Source of the DNA: Aminobacterium sp. MB27-C1
GTDB taxonomy: Bacteria > Synergistota > Synergistia > Synergistales > Aminobacteriaceae
NCBI RefSeq assembly: GCF_030908405.1
Contig: NZ_CP133089.1
Coordinates: forward strand, 2,356,001 to 2,420,000
Length of the DNA: 64,000 nucleotides
Direction: 5' to 3'
Under the pieces are notes generated by a model that saw only the letters and a list, made by a program, of their open reading frames with translations, searched no databases and was not told the origin of the DNA. Positions 1 through 9,821 of this stretch are shown here, piece by piece. The translations under genes and the position numbers were made by a program. The stretch's first letter is position 1; every line of letters starts with the position of its first letter.

Positions 1-1515
1 GCCGAAGATGTAAATTTGTCGAGCCTATCTGAGATCGTTGCGTCTCTAAAAATTTATGAGACGGGAGATTCAATGTTAATCACTCATGATGGACTTATCG
101 TTTCTTCTCCTCATGCTGAAGATGTTATGAAGTCTAATTTATTGAAAGACAGCAAGTTCCCTGAAGCGTTAAGAAATGTAGCCCAAAAAATGCTTGATGG
201 TGAAGAAGGATGGGCAACATATTCATATGGAGGAGTCGACAAAATCGTTTTTTATGCACCTACTAAACATGGGCTTCCTCTAGCAGTCTTTTTCCCTCTC
301 GCTGTCATTACTAAGATTATCCGTTCTCTTACAGGGGTATTGCTTATCGTTTCGGTTATAGCCATTATCGTTATTGCTCTTATAGTCTTTACTATTGCGA
401 GAGGCTTGGCTCGTTCTATTCGGCATATGGAAGAAGCGACAAACAAGATTGCAGATGGTGATCTCACAACAAAATTTGATACAAAGGGTAAAGATGAAAT
501 AGCCCGTATCTCAGAACACCTCAATGGTATGGTCGATCGCCTTCGTGATCTTGTCTCTTCTGTTAAGAACGAAGCTGTAGATACATCACAGCGAGCAGAG
601 ACTCTAGCCTCGTTATCAGAGGAGACTGTTGCTTCTATGGAAGAGGTTGCCGGTGCTATTAACCAAGTGTTGGAAATGTCTGAAAGCAGTTCCTCAGCTT
701 TGGAAGAAACAAACGCTTCTATTCAGGAAGTGGCTGCTAGTGCTCAATCTGCGGCTAAATCTGCAACTGACGGTGCGGAAGGATCTTCAAAGGCAGTTGA
801 GATCACGGAAACAGCCGTTGAGGATGTAGATTCAGTTATTAATAATATAGCGGAAGCTGTTCAGGGTTCGAAAAAAGGAGTTGAAACGATCCAATCTCTT
901 GGACGTTCAGTTGCGGATATTTCTGGATTCGTTGCAACCATAACTTCTATTGCCGATCAGACTAATTTACTGGCTCTTAACGCTGCTATTGAAGCTGCTC
1001 GTGCTGGAGATGCCGGACGAGGTTTTGCCGTTGTTGCCGAAGAGGTAAGAAAGCTGGCAGAAGAGTCAGCCCAGGCAGCTCAAAAAGTAGAAGTCCTTAT
1101 TGTGGAACTTCAAAAGAGTTCCGAAAGCTCTATTGGAGCCGCCAATGATACTGGTCGGATACTTGAGAAAACCATGAATCAGGCCTCCTCTGCGCAGGAA
1201 AAACTTCGCGAGGCTGTTGCTGCAGTTGTTAAAGTTTCTGAGGCTGTTCAGAGTATCGCTGCTGTCTCCGAGGAGCAGGCTGCATCTAGCGAAGAAATGA
1301 CAAGCGCAGTGCAAACTGTTACAGAATCTACAACGGAAGTTGTTCAGTCAGTTAGTAACATCAAAAATGCTTCTGCCGAAACCACAAAAGCAGCAGAAAC
1401 AATTGCTCAGGAAGCACAAAACATGTCTCAGGCTGCGGAAACACTTTTAAGTCTGGTCTCTCAGTTCAGAGTTGATTCAGGTCAAGAAAGAACAGGTCTA
1501 GTTCCTGTAAAATAA
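1..1515 (+). CDS. Methyl-accepting chemotaxis protein, 5' end cut by window
   Basis: Membrane chemoreceptor that signals to CheA/CheW. The frame is open from base 1, so the true start and most of the periplasmic sensor lie outside the window; a TTG at 16 is not a credible start. Counting from base 16, the tail of a Cache-type sensor covers residues 1-100, a membrane helix about 103-127, and a HAMP domain about 128-180. The cytoplasmic coiled coil carries the highly conserved hairpin tip ([17 protein letters not shown]) near residues 310-335. The C-terminus ends in TGLVPVK, much like the next receptor. A terminator follows, so it is probably transcribed apart from the second MCP. The family call is secure; the ligand is unknown. 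Confidence 0.95.
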   Translation, partial: AEDVNLSSLSEIVASLKIYETGDSMLITHDGLIVSSPHAEDVMKSNLLKDSKFPEALRNVAQKMLDGEEGWATYSYGGVDKIVFYAPTKHGLPLAVFFPLAVITKIIRSLTGVLLIVSVIAIIVIALIVFTIARGLARSIRHMEEATNKIADGDLTTKFDTKGKDEIARISEHLNGMVDRLRDLVSSVKNEAVDTSQRAETLASLSEETVASMEEVAGAINQVLEMSESSSSALEETNASIQEVAASAQSAAKSATDGAEGSSKAVEITETAVEDVDSVINNIAEAVQGSKKGVETIQSLGRSVADISGFVATITSIADQTNLLALNAAIEAARAGDAGRGFAVVAEEVRKLAEESAQAAQKVEVLIVELQKSSESSIGAANDTGRILEKTMNQASSAQEKLREAVAAVVKVSEAVQSIAAVSEEQAASSEEMTSAVQTVTESTTEVVQSVSNIKNASAETTKAAETIAQEAQNMSQAAETLLSLVSQFRVDSGQERTGLVPVK

Positions 1516-1580
1516 AAGGTTAATGTTATAATCAATAACCTAAAAGTTTAAAGAAGATATATTTCAAATATAAAAAATAA

Positions 1581-1620
1581 GAGTCCCCATGGGTGAATAG
1601 CCTGTGGGGACTCTTATTTT
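1581..1620 (+). terminator. Rho-independent terminator after first MCP
   Basis: Nine-base stem GAGTCCCCA (1581-1589) pairs with TGGGGACTC (1605-1613), followed by TTATTTT. Confidence 0.85.
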
Positions 1621-1727
1621 AAATAATAAAAATATTACAACAAGACTTGAGAAATGGGACAACTAGATTAAACTGTATGTACCATGAATTATATTGGCTA
1701 TTTTTCTGCAAGGGGGATGTGGGATGT

Positions 1728-3872
1728 ATGGGTTTTAACAAACTTGGGACGCGCATTACTGCTATCGTCGTTATTTTGATTCTTGCAGCAATTGGAGGAG
1801 TAGGTTTTTTTGCCCTTCAAAAGAGCTCTTCTGCTTTAAGTGAGGCTGCAGTGGCTTATGAAACCTCTGAAGCAGAACGTATTGCTAAAACACTCGATAA
1901 TACTTTTGGTCGATTTAACGGTTTACTTCTTGCCTTGAACGCTACAGTAAAGACTCGCTTTAAACCTGTTATGGCACGAGCACTTGGAATGGATTCCTAT
2001 GTTGCACAGTTTGCGGCTACGAACGTCCAATTCGTTTCAGAACTTGGTGCGCAGGTTGATGAAACCCGCGAAATTTTTGTTTGCTTCAACCCTGAGGAGT
2101 TTGAAGGCGATAAAGTACATATGGTGAGTTTTTCGAGGGAGAACGAAAATTCCATTTTTAGATATTCTGAAAAAACTCCCTATGTAGTTGCAGATCTTTT
2201 AAATCGAGAAAAAGATGAGACCTCTTGGTTTTGGCGTCCTCTGGACACTAAAGAAGCAGTGTGGGGAGATATCGTCGTTCGAGAAGGTGGCGAAGAGATG
2301 ATTCCCTACTCTATGCCTGTTGTGGTTGAGGGAAAGGTTATTGCCATCATAGGAATGCTTTTTGATTATTCTTTTGTACGGGATACTCTTCAAAATATTC
2401 ATCTCTACGAAACAGGATACTCCTTTTTGCTCAATAGAGATCTTCAGTTTATGTATCATCCCGAGTTTTCTTTCGAAGGCCCCTCTTTTAAAGAGATAGA
2501 AGGCGGACATTTAGCTGAATTTACTAATCAGATGCTCAATGAAAAATCGGGCCTCTTTGTTCATGATATGAACGGTGAACCTGTAGCTGTTGCCTACCAG
2601 ACTCTTGAAAATGGTTTCATTCTTGGTGCTGTAGCTCCTCAGAATGAGGCTTTGGCAGCTATATCTGCTCTTCGAAAAGCTATTCTTATTGGTGTATTAA
2701 TTGCTATTGCTATTGCCGTACTCGTTATTTTTGCTTTCTCAAGAAGCTTGTCTGTTCCCCTGAATCACGTCGTTCAAGTGGCTAAAAAGATAAGTTCCAC
2801 AGGAGATCTTTCTATACAGTTAGAAACATCTTCTTCAGTAACTGAAATTCGTGAGCTTGTAAGTGCTTTTAATACCTTGATTTTGGGGGTAGGCGAAGTT
2901 GTTGCGGCTATTCGTGAAAATGCGGAAAAAGTTCTTGAAAGAGCAGAAAATCTCAATACAGCAGCAGAACAAGGAACTGCTTCCGTTCAGCAAGTTGTCG
3001 CCTTGACAGAAAAAGTGAGTCAAAATACTCAAGACTCTGCGGCGGCCGTCGAACAAGCTAATGCGGGTGTTCAAGAAGTGGCTGCCAGTGCCCAGTCTGG
3101 AGCTAAGACTGCATCGGAGGCTGGGGAGAGCGCATCTCAGATTTCCGAAGCTGCAGAGCGAGGTGGAAAGGCTGTTGATGCTATTGCCAGCCTCGTTGAA
3201 GAGGTGGCGGGAGCCGGTAAAAAGGTGGGCTCTGCTATAGATGAACTTGCCGGTTCAGTCGATGGTATTACTGGTTTTGTCAATACAATTACCCAGATTG
3301 CAGATCAAACAAATTTGTTAGCTCTTAATGCAGCTATCGAAGCGGCACGAGCTGGAGACGCCGGTCGGGGTTTTGCTGTTGTAGCAGAAGAAGTTCGTAA
3401 ACTTGCCGAAGAATCAAGCAGAGCTGCTTTGCAGGTAAGCGATGTAATTTCTGAAATTGCGAATCGAACAAAAACAGCGACAAATGACCAAAAGGGCTCA
3501 GAGGCAAAGGTTAATGTGCTTGTAGAAAAAGCAGCTGAGACTAAAACTGTTATTGATGATGTCGTCGATAAAATTGCCTTGGTGAACGAAAGTGTTCAGA
3601 CCATTGCTGCAACAATGGAGGAGCAGTCTGCAAGTGCTCAGGAAATGACGGCAGGAATGGATAATGTTGCTAGAACAAGTCAGGAGATTGCAGATCAAGT
3701 GGCACAAATTACTCGCTCTATGGATGAGCAAGGAGAGGTGTCTCAATCTATTGCTGGCGCTGCTGGCGAGCTTGTTCGATTGAGTGAGGATATGCAACAG
3801 GCTGTTTCTAAATTTAAACTTAAACAAGAGCAAAAGAAACAAAGCACAGGACTTGTTCCAGCAGAAGCGTAG
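1728..3872 (+). CDS. Methyl-accepting chemotaxis protein with Cache sensor
   Basis: Transmembrane chemoreceptor of 714 residues. I chose ATG 1728 ([17 protein letters not shown]) because AGGGGGA lies about 11 bases upstream and the first membrane helix then starts at residue 8. An upstream in-frame ATG at 1647 would add 27 residues of unlikely sequence. Layout: helix about 8-30, a periplasmic dCache-like sensor to about 315, second helix about 318-338, HAMP about 339-395, and the signalling coiled coil with hairpin tip [17 protein letters not shown] near 526-542. It ends STGLVPAEA, sharing a TGLVP tail with the receptor before it. Terminators on both sides suggest a single-gene unit. Ligand unknown; amino acids are a common Cache ligand but nothing here proves it. 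Confidence 0.94.
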   Translation: MGFNKLGTRITAIVVILILAAIGGVGFFALQKSSSALSEAAVAYETSEAERIAKTLDNTFGRFNGLLLALNATVKTRFKPVMARALGMDSYVAQFAATNVQFVSELGAQVDETREIFVCFNPEEFEGDKVHMVSFSRENENSIFRYSEKTPYVVADLLNREKDETSWFWRPLDTKEAVWGDIVVREGGEEMIPYSMPVVVEGKVIAIIGMLFDYSFVRDTLQNIHLYETGYSFLLNRDLQFMYHPEFSFEGPSFKEIEGGHLAEFTNQMLNEKSGLFVHDMNGEPVAVAYQTLENGFILGAVAPQNEALAAISALRKAILIGVLIAIAIAVLVIFAFSRSLSVPLNHVVQVAKKISSTGDLSIQLETSSSVTEIRELVSAFNTLILGVGEVVAAIRENAEKVLERAENLNTAAEQGTASVQQVVALTEKVSQNTQDSAAAVEQANAGVQEVAASAQSGAKTASEAGESASQISEAAERGGKAVDAIASLVEEVAGAGKKVGSAIDELAGSVDGITGFVNTITQIADQTNLLALNAAIEAARAGDAGRGFAVVAEEVRKLAEESSRAALQVSDVISEIANRTKTATNDQKGSEAKVNVLVEKAAETKTVIDDVVDKIALVNESVQTIAATMEEQSASAQEMTAGMDNVARTSQEIADQVAQITRSMDEQGEVSQSIAGAAGELVRLSEDMQQAVSKFKLKQEQKKQSTGLVPAEA

Positions 3873-3882
3873 ACTAGATAAG

Positions 3883-3914
3883 AAAGGGCCGCTCAGTAAA
3901 GCGGCCCTTTTTCG
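3883..3914. terminator. Bidirectional terminator between MCP and AOR
   Basis: Stem AAAGGGCCGCT (3883-3893) pairs with AGCGGCCCTTT (3900-3910). A/T runs on both sides let it serve the convergent MCP and aldehyde oxidoreductase genes. Confidence 0.85.
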
Positions 3915-3923
3915 TAATAAAAT

Positions 3924-5729
3924 TTACGACGTAAGGTCAAGGCGCTTCCGTGTCTCTTCCGTAGGTACTCCTTCTTCGTCCCAACCTCGTAATTTATAGT
4001 ATTCGGGAAGCATTTCAGGAACTCGACTGAGCTTTCCCTTTCCAGGTCCTTCTGGTATCGGCTCTTTCAACAATCTAGGTGGAAGTGTATCTTCTTTTGA
4101 CGGGATAAGTCCTTCCCGCAAGTTGAAAAGTCGCTCAAGATTCCAGATCCTTTCTCCGCACGTCATTATTTCATCTCCAGTATAGTCGAACCCTGTTGCT
4201 GCTTTTAAGAACGCTGCATAGTCAGAAGCATCAAGGGCAAAGGATGTGAAAAGACACATGCCTGAAGAATCAATAGTTGCGGTAAGGTCGTGGAATATTT
4301 TTGCCCACATTGGTTTTTGTGATATATCATCAGGGTCAAGCTTTTCAGGGGCTCCGAGTATCTCCGGAGAGATAAGATAACCTCTGACATGACATGCTCC
4401 TCGATTACTCACTGCATATGTCAAACCTATTCCCTGAATTCCTCTGGCATCGTACGCTGGCATCTCTTGCTTTTTTACGGTCATAGAGAGCTCTGGATGT
4501 CCATACATGTTACATAATTGCCAAGAACCTTGAGCTAATTTTTTGCCAAAGCCCTCCCCTTTTCCCATCTTCTCTGTCCAATATACGATAGCTTCCTCAT
4601 TCCCAAAGGTTAGTTCAGGGCCACCTTCGAGTTCTTCTTTTGCAATGAGTTTTTTTTCATATAGCTCCATTGCTGCGGCAATGGTGACGCCGGCACTGAT
4701 CGTATCGAGGCCGTACTCGTTACATAGATAATTGGCGCGAATAATAGGTTCAATGGATGCAATGCCACAACATGCGCCAAATGCGAAAATTGTTTCGTAT
4801 TCAGGCCCTTCTCCTGCTTTGTCTTTTACTTTTGTTATTCGTCCACATCCTATGGGGCATCCAAAACAATGATAGTTATTTGTAAGATATTTTTCTGCTA
4901 ATATCTCTCCAGATTGTTTGTCGGCGTCATCCATATATGCACCTTGCCAGTTCCTGTATGGATACGCTCCTGTTTGGTTAATAATATTGACTAAAATTGC
5001 TGTCCCGTATGTAGGAAGACCTTGGCTTGTGACAGGATGGGCTTTCAGTTTTGCCATTTTTTCTTTCAGCACTGAAGAAAGTTCTTTGGAATTTGATACA
5101 TAAGGAGAATTTGTTCCTTTCACAACAATGGCTTTTAGATTTTTTGAACCCATTACGGCTCCGACGCCACTTCGTCCTGCCGCTCTGTTTTTGTCGTTCA
5201 TAATAGAAGCTATACGGGAAAGTTTTTCTCCCCCTGGGCCAATACATAATACTTTTGCTTTCGCATCATTGATTTCTTCAAGGATTTTATCTGTTGTCGC
5301 ATGCGTATTGAGCCCCCAAAGATGGCTTCCTTCTTTTATTTCCACATGATCATTTTCGATATACATATATACGGGATGATCCGATTTCCCTTCAATAATA
5401 AGCATGAACCAACCAGCTTTAGCTAGCTCAGCTCCCCAATATCCGCCGGAATTGCTTGATGCAATATATCCGGTTAAAGGGCTTTTGGTTATGACCATAT
5501 AACGGCCGGCGGCAGGTGCACTACGGCCTGTTAAGGGACCTGTAGCGAAGATGAGACGATTCTCAGGACTAAAGGGGTCAACATTGACAGGGTTTTCGTC
5601 AAAAAGAATTTTAGAACCATATCCACGTCCACCAACATACTTGCGAAGAAGTGAATCATCCACTTCTTCTTTGCTGATTTTGCGAGAAGACAAATCTACC
5701 CGCAAAATGGTGCCTAAACGGCTTACCAT
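3924..5729 (-). CDS. aor: Tungsten-containing aldehyde:ferredoxin oxidoreductase
   Basis: Oxidises aldehydes to carboxylic acids with ferredoxin as acceptor, or the reverse; in amino-acid fermenters it handles aldehydes derived from 2-oxo acids. At 601 residues it has family length. The N-terminal cofactor domain carries the typical GPGGEKLSRIASIMNDKNRAAGRSG region (residues 164-188). The cubane-cluster cysteines are C288, C291, C295 (CFGCPIGC) and C492 (SSGMC). The bis-pterin region with ARGIQGIGLTYAVSNRGACH (429-447) is intact. ATG 5729 has a perfect GGAGGAGAC ribosome site. Cytosolic, no signal peptide. An RpiR regulator lies 131 bases upstream in the same direction, and no ferredoxin partner gene is adjacent. 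The family is clear; tungsten and substrate are by family knowledge. Confidence 0.95.
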   Translation of the reverse strand: MVSRLGTILRVDLSSRKISKEEVDDSLLRKYVGGRGYGSKILFDENPVNVDPFSPENRLIFATGPLTGRSAPAAGRYMVITKSPLTGYIASSNSGGYWGAELAKAGWFMLIIEGKSDHPVYMYIENDHVEIKEGSHLWGLNTHATTDKILEEINDAKAKVLCIGPGGEKLSRIASIMNDKNRAAGRSGVGAVMGSKNLKAIVVKGTNSPYVSNSKELSSVLKEKMAKLKAHPVTSQGLPTYGTAILVNIINQTGAYPYRNWQGAYMDDADKQSGEILAEKYLTNNYHCFGCPIGCGRITKVKDKAGEGPEYETIFAFGACCGIASIEPIIRANYLCNEYGLDTISAGVTIAAAMELYEKKLIAKEELEGGPELTFGNEEAIVYWTEKMGKGEGFGKKLAQGSWQLCNMYGHPELSMTVKKQEMPAYDARGIQGIGLTYAVSNRGACHVRGYLISPEILGAPEKLDPDDISQKPMWAKIFHDLTATIDSSGMCLFTSFALDASDYAAFLKAATGFDYTGDEIMTCGERIWNLERLFNLREGLIPSKEDTLPPRLLKEPIPEGPGKGKLSRVPEMLPEYYKLRGWDEEGVPTEETRKRLDLTS

Positions 5730-5860
5730 GGGTGTCTCCTCCTTCTCTCCACTCTTTTATCATTCTATATGTTTCTTCTCTCAACTCTATTTCTTTATAC
5801 ACAAACAATCCTTAAAAGTGTTGGCTTTTTTCTCCGCATATCACCTCCTTAATCTAAAAA

Positions 5861-6703
5861 TTAAAGGATTGAAGGTTCGTATAAGTGGTTAGCCTTCCAA
5901 TAGCGCTCTAAAATCTCAAGACGAGATGAAACTTTATCGCCAAGCTCCTGGGCTATACTGAGAATAATGCAATTCAATGTACTTATTGGAGCGGCAAAAG
6001 AGTCGATGAATGAGATTGGTGTGTATGGTATTGCCACGACATGAAGGGCGTAGGTAGCTAAAGGACTTGTATATTCATCTGTTATAGCAACTGTTTGTAA
6101 GTCATTTTCTTTAGCATGACAAAGTACATTAACAGTCCATGTTGAGTATCGAGGAAAACTAATTCCTACAACGACACTTTGCTTTGGCGCATTGACAAGT
6201 AGCTCGTATGGAGTATCAAGGGGCATCAATTTTACATCTGGTAATAGCCATGACAGGTAGAATGAGAGATAGTAGGCTAGAGTGTATGAGCTTCTATAAC
6301 CAGCGATATAGATGGCAGGAGCCTTAACGAAAAGAGAAGCAAGATCTTGAAGAATTTCTTCATCAAGACGAGACCTGGCCAATTGCATAGCGTTAAGATC
6401 TTTGCTCATTGCCGTGTCTAAAAGTCCTTTTTCACCTGAAGATCTATATTTTTCCAAGCGTTCGAGAGTCGATAGATGATCAATGAGCATATTCCGAATT
6501 GCCTGATGAAGTTCCAGATAGCCAGATAAACCCAATGTATAGGCGAATCGGATAACTGTCGCTTCGCTTACTCCAACATGTGAACCAAGTTGTGATGCTG
6601 TTAGAAAAGCGGCCTCTCGTGGTTTCTCTAAAATGAAGCGGGCAACTTTCTTTTGCCCCGGGGATAATTCATTCATTTTTGCTGTAATGAGTTCTTTTAA
6701 CAT
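5861..6703 (-). CDS. RpiR-family transcriptional regulator (HTH + SIS)
   Basis: 280-residue DNA-binding regulator. The N-terminal HTH_6 domain spans about residues 1-75 (SQLGSHVGVSEATVIRFAYTLG as the recognition region); a SIS sugar-phosphate-binding domain covers about 120-250. The ribosome site GGGGAGA sits about 9 bases before ATG 6703. RpiR proteins usually sense phosphosugars. Here the only co-oriented neighbour is the AOR gene 131 bases downstream, so it may control aldehyde oxidation, which would be unusual, or the pairing may be coincidental. The SIS part shows no isomerase-specific feature that I can recognise. Confidence 0.88.
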   Translation of the reverse strand: MLKELITAKMNELSPGQKKVARFILEKPREAAFLTASQLGSHVGVSEATVIRFAYTLGLSGYLELHQAIRNMLIDHLSTLERLEKYRSSGEKGLLDTAMSKDLNAMQLARSRLDEEILQDLASLFVKAPAIYIAGYRSSYTLAYYLSFYLSWLLPDVKLMPLDTPYELLVNAPKQSVVVGISFPRYSTWTVNVLCHAKENDLQTVAITDEYTSPLATYALHVVAIPYTPISFIDSFAAPISTLNCIILSIAQELGDKVSSRLEILERYWKANHLYEPSIL

Positions 6704-6938
6704 AGCTAGTGTCTCCCCTTTTGAGTTTCTTTGTCAATTAAAAGGTCGATATTGCCCTCAAGTTGAAAAAAAATATCCTTTGAGATATCATGAGAATATT
6801 CTAACATATTTGCATATTTTAATTTTATTTTTCATGTTTTAACTCTTGTATCTTTAGCTTCACTCTTCACGCAATAGAACAGCGTTGTTGGTGAAAGAAA
6901 GGAAAGAATGAGAAGACTTTCTGTGGAGTGAGCAAAAG

Positions 6939-8924
6939 ATGAGAAAAGGAGAATGGGGAGAGAATTTTAAAACCAACCCCCCTAGGCAAATTGCTCTTCC
7001 CCTTGAAAATGAATTAGAGTATCTGGAACAACAAGATGACAATATGTTCCAGAACCCTTCTCTTTGGTTTTCTGCCTCTCTCCATCACCCCGATCTTCTT
7101 GTATGTTTTATTGATGAAGACGGGCGCCTTCGTTTTTGGAATAAAACAGCGGAACGTGTTACAGGGTATAGTTTTGAATTTCTTTCAGGCTCAAGAAAGT
7201 GGCTTTCTTTACTCTATGCGAATGTCGAGAATTGGCAACGTATGCTTTCTTCCCTTCGGACCTTGGCTTTGATGCAGGGGGCTTCTGCAAGTATTGAGAC
7301 AAAGATAAAAAAGAAAGATGGCAAGCCATGCACGATTCTATGGGCGTGCAATAATGTAATGCCCTCAGATGACTTCCCTTTTTCCGGTGTTGCTTGTTTG
7401 GGAATAGATATAACTGCTCGTGTCAATAGAGAAAAACGTTTAACGGAACGTATAACGACGTTATCTGCTCTTTTCGATAATATGGCTGATGCTGTTTTTC
7501 TTCACGAGATAGATGAAGATGGAGTGCCGGGAATATTTGTTGAAGTTAATGAGGGAGCCTCTCAAATGTTGGGATATTCCCGAAATGAATTGCTCGGTAG
7601 TTCTCCAAATTCAATCGATATTTTTTTAAAGAAACAGGACATACTGATACTTGTGAGGCAACTTTTTCTAAATGGACATCTTACTTTCCAATCTTTTCTT
7701 AAAAAAAGAGATGGATCAGCTGTTCCCGTTGAAATTCACGCACACCTTTTTTCGTTTCAAGGAAAGCCTATGGTTCTTTCTATTGCTCGTGACGATTCAG
7801 AACGAAGAAAAAACGAAGCCTTGCTTATGGAAAATGAGGAATTTTCTTCATCAATCCTTGATCAAAGTCCTAACGCTATTTTTGTCGTTGGTTCTGATAC
7901 ACGAATTCAGTATGCCAATAAATCTTTTGTGAAACAGTTTGGATATTCCTCAGAAGAAATTTTGAAACGTCCTGCTCCCTATCCATGGTGGAGAGAGGAT
8001 TATTGGCTCAATATGGGAGAACTGCGTATTGCTATGCATGAAGGTGTCATAGGTAAGGAAAAACGCTTTGTAAGAAAAGATGGCGAAGAAATATGGGGGG
8101 AAATAACAGCGGTTCCTATTCGAGACAGCGATGGGCGGCTTCAGTATTGTGTGGTGACTTGGAAAGATTTGACTTCATATAGAAAACTTGAAGAACAAAT
8201 AAGTTTACATCAGCATCAATTACAATATTTGTCCTCTGAATTATATGTGGCTGAAGAACGGGAGAGGCGACGTATTTCCACAGATTTGCACGATAGCGTG
8301 GGACAAAATCTGGCACTTTCCCATATTAAGCTTGAAATGCTTAAGAGTCAGATTAAAGAGAAGAGAGAAAAAGATGTTGTTCAGGATATCCTCTCGCTTA
8401 TAGATCGTTCTATACAGGGAATGAGAACTCTTATTTTTGAGTTGAGTCCCCCAATGCTTTATGAATTGAGTTTCCATGCGGCGGTGGAATGGCTTATAGA
8501 TAAAATGGAAGAAGAGCACGGTCTATGTATCGTTTTTAATGATTTTCTTGTGAGCGATGAAATTCCAATGGATATAAAAATTTTCCTTTTCAGAGCTTTG
8601 CGAGAACTTTTAATGAATATCGTAAAACATGCTAAAACGAATGAGGCGATTATAACCATTTCTCGCTTTGATCCATGGACAGTAGCGCTAGAGGTTAAGG
8701 ATGATGGCGTTGGATTCGACCTTTCTATGCTAAGAGAGTTGGGACGGGATCCCAGTAATTTTGGTTTGTTGAGTATTCGAGAGAGAGTAAATTATCTTGG
8801 TGGCTTTATGCAGATACAAACTCTCCTTGGTGAAGGAACCAAAGTTACTCTTTTTGTCCCTGTAGAAAAGGAGGAAGAAAGGTTCGGTGACGTTCATGAA
8901 GAAAGTCAGGATTCTGCTGGCTGA
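6939..8924 (+). CDS. PAS-domain sensor histidine kinase (NarL/DegS type)
   Basis: 661-residue cytosolic kinase with no membrane segment. Three PAS domains lie at about residues 40-160, 165-295 and 300-415, the last with a typical PAS/PAC end (YCVVTWKDLTSYRKLEEQ). A HisKA_3 domain follows at about 430-500, with the phospho-accepting histidine in RRRISTDLHDSVGQN. The C-terminal HATPase (about 540-650) has the N box (LRELLMNIVKHAK) and the DDGVGFD and FGLLSIRERV boxes. ATG 6939 has a weak TGGAGTG site upstream. The next gene, its LuxR-type response regulator, overlaps by 38 bases, so they form a two-component pair. Soluble PAS sensing suggests an intracellular redox or small-molecule cue; the signal is unknown. 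The pair lies directly upstream of the surface-protein operon, its most obvious candidate target. Confidence 0.93.
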   Translation: MRKGEWGENFKTNPPRQIALPLENELEYLEQQDDNMFQNPSLWFSASLHHPDLLVCFIDEDGRLRFWNKTAERVTGYSFEFLSGSRKWLSLLYANVENWQRMLSSLRTLALMQGASASIETKIKKKDGKPCTILWACNNVMPSDDFPFSGVACLGIDITARVNREKRLTERITTLSALFDNMADAVFLHEIDEDGVPGIFVEVNEGASQMLGYSRNELLGSSPNSIDIFLKKQDILILVRQLFLNGHLTFQSFLKKRDGSAVPVEIHAHLFSFQGKPMVLSIARDDSERRKNEALLMENEEFSSSILDQSPNAIFVVGSDTRIQYANKSFVKQFGYSSEEILKRPAPYPWWREDYWLNMGELRIAMHEGVIGKEKRFVRKDGEEIWGEITAVPIRDSDGRLQYCVVTWKDLTSYRKLEEQISLHQHQLQYLSSELYVAEERERRRISTDLHDSVGQNLALSHIKLEMLKSQIKEKREKDVVQDILSLIDRSIQGMRTLIFELSPPMLYELSFHAAVEWLIDKMEEEHGLCIVFNDFLVSDEIPMDIKIFLFRALRELLMNIVKHAKTNEAIITISRFDPWTVALEVKDDGVGFDLSMLRELGRDPSNFGLLSIRERVNYLGGFMQIQTLLGEGTKVTLFVPVEKEEERFGDVHEESQDSAG

Positions 8925-9558
8925 TGATCATCAAATTCTTCGAGATGGGTTACGAACTCTTTTAAACACTCAGGATGATATGGAGGTTGTAGCTGAGGCA
9001 GATACGGGACGAAAGGCTATTGAGATGTCCCTATCGAATCATCCAGATGTTCTTGTTATGGATGTCGTTATGCCGGAACTCAATGGGATAGAAGCTACAA
9101 ATCAGCTTAAAAAAGAGCTTCCGGGAATTAAAGTGCTCGCATTATCAATGCATGCTGATCGTCATTTTGTTGCAGAGATGCTTAAAGCTGGCGCTTCCGG
9201 TTTTTTGTTGAAAGAGTGTGCTTTCCATGAATTAGCCCAGGCTATCCGATCGATTATCAGCGGAAAAATGTATCTGAGCCCGAGTATATCAAAATGTGTT
9301 ATTGAGGAGTATGTGGGATATCTTTCAGGAGAAGGGAAAGAGGAAACTGACTCTATAAGTGCGTTGAGTCACAGAGAAAAGGAAGTTTTACAGCTTATAG
9401 CAGAGGGAAAAGGAAACCGCGAAATTGCTCGTACCCTTCATATCAGCGTGAAAACTGTGGAGACGCATAAATATAATATTATGCGCAAAATAAATCTTCA
9501 CTCTGTTGCGGAGCTTACGAAATATGCGATTAAGAGCGGATTGACTCCAATGGATTAA
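8887..9558 (+). CDS. LuxR/NarL-family response regulator
   Basis: 223 residues. The receiver domain is at about 5-125 with the acidic pair (LLADDHQ), the phospho-acceptor aspartate in VLVMDVVMPELNG and the conserved lysine in FLLKE. The LuxR-type HTH is at about 155-215 (LSHREKEVLQLIAEGKGNREIA). It starts inside the kinase gene: GTG 8887 (AAGGAGG 12 bases upstream) or ATG 8896 are both possible, and I keep the longer. It should be phosphorylated by the preceding kinase. A strong terminator follows, then the structured leader and operon of secreted proteins, which it may activate (inference from position). Confidence 0.94.
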   Translation: MTFMKKVRILLADDHQILRDGLRTLLNTQDDMEVVAEADTGRKAIEMSLSNHPDVLVMDVVMPELNGIEATNQLKKELPGIKVLALSMHADRHFVAEMLKAGASGFLLKECAFHELAQAIRSIISGKMYLSPSISKCVIEEYVGYLSGEGKEETDSISALSHREKEVLQLIAEGKGNREIARTLHISVKTVETHKYNIMRKINLHSVAELTKYAIKSGLTPMD

Positions 9559-9592
9559 GTGATTTCCTGATGTCTTTTTAAGTGAATAGCGT

Positions 9593-9630
9593 GAAAGGGG
9601 CAGGGGTGTATCCCTGCCCCTTTCAGTTTT
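9593..9630 (+). terminator. Terminator after two-component operon
   Basis: Thirteen-base perfect stem GAAAGGGGCAGGG (9593-9605) pairs with CCCTGCCCCTTTC (9612-9624), with a six-base loop and a T-rich tail. Confidence 0.9.
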
Positions 9631-9639
9631 CTCCCGATA

Positions 9640-9821
9640 TTCAATTTTAATCGATAGACGTACCCTTTATATTGAGCTTAGACGGCTCCAGCTCTTTCGC
9701 TGGAAAGGGGGTCGTAGAGATGCCCGCCACATGCGGGTACACCTGATAAGTTATTACTTTCTAGCGGCGTAAAGGGATCTATGGAGTATAGGGCTATCTG
9801 CAAAAAAGGGAGGAAAAAAAG
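9640..9821 (+). promoter_or_regulatory. Structured leader before secreted subunit operon
   Basis: About 180 bases between the terminator and the first secreted-subunit gene. It contains two obvious hairpins: CCAGC/GCTGG (9688-9703), which may sit inside an outer ACGGC/GTCGT stem (9682-9686 with 9711-9715), and CCCGC/GCGGG (9723-9737). A strong AGGGAGGA ribosome site follows near 9808-9815. The G/C-rich helices stand out from the A/T-rich surroundings. I do not recognise a known riboswitch core (no GEMM, cobalamin, SAM, glycine or fluoride signature). It could stabilise an abundant mRNA or be a new cis-regulatory RNA. No promoter is assigned. Confidence 0.4.

Noticed and set aside
6640-6670. 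CCCCGGGG as a third Noc-type site
   Set aside because: The flanks lack the ATTT/AAAT arms; only the CCGG centre matches.
9640-9821. Cyclic-di-GMP (GEMM), cobalamin or fluoride riboswitch
   Set aside because: The conserved cores of these classes were looked for and not found; only generic hairpins are visible.
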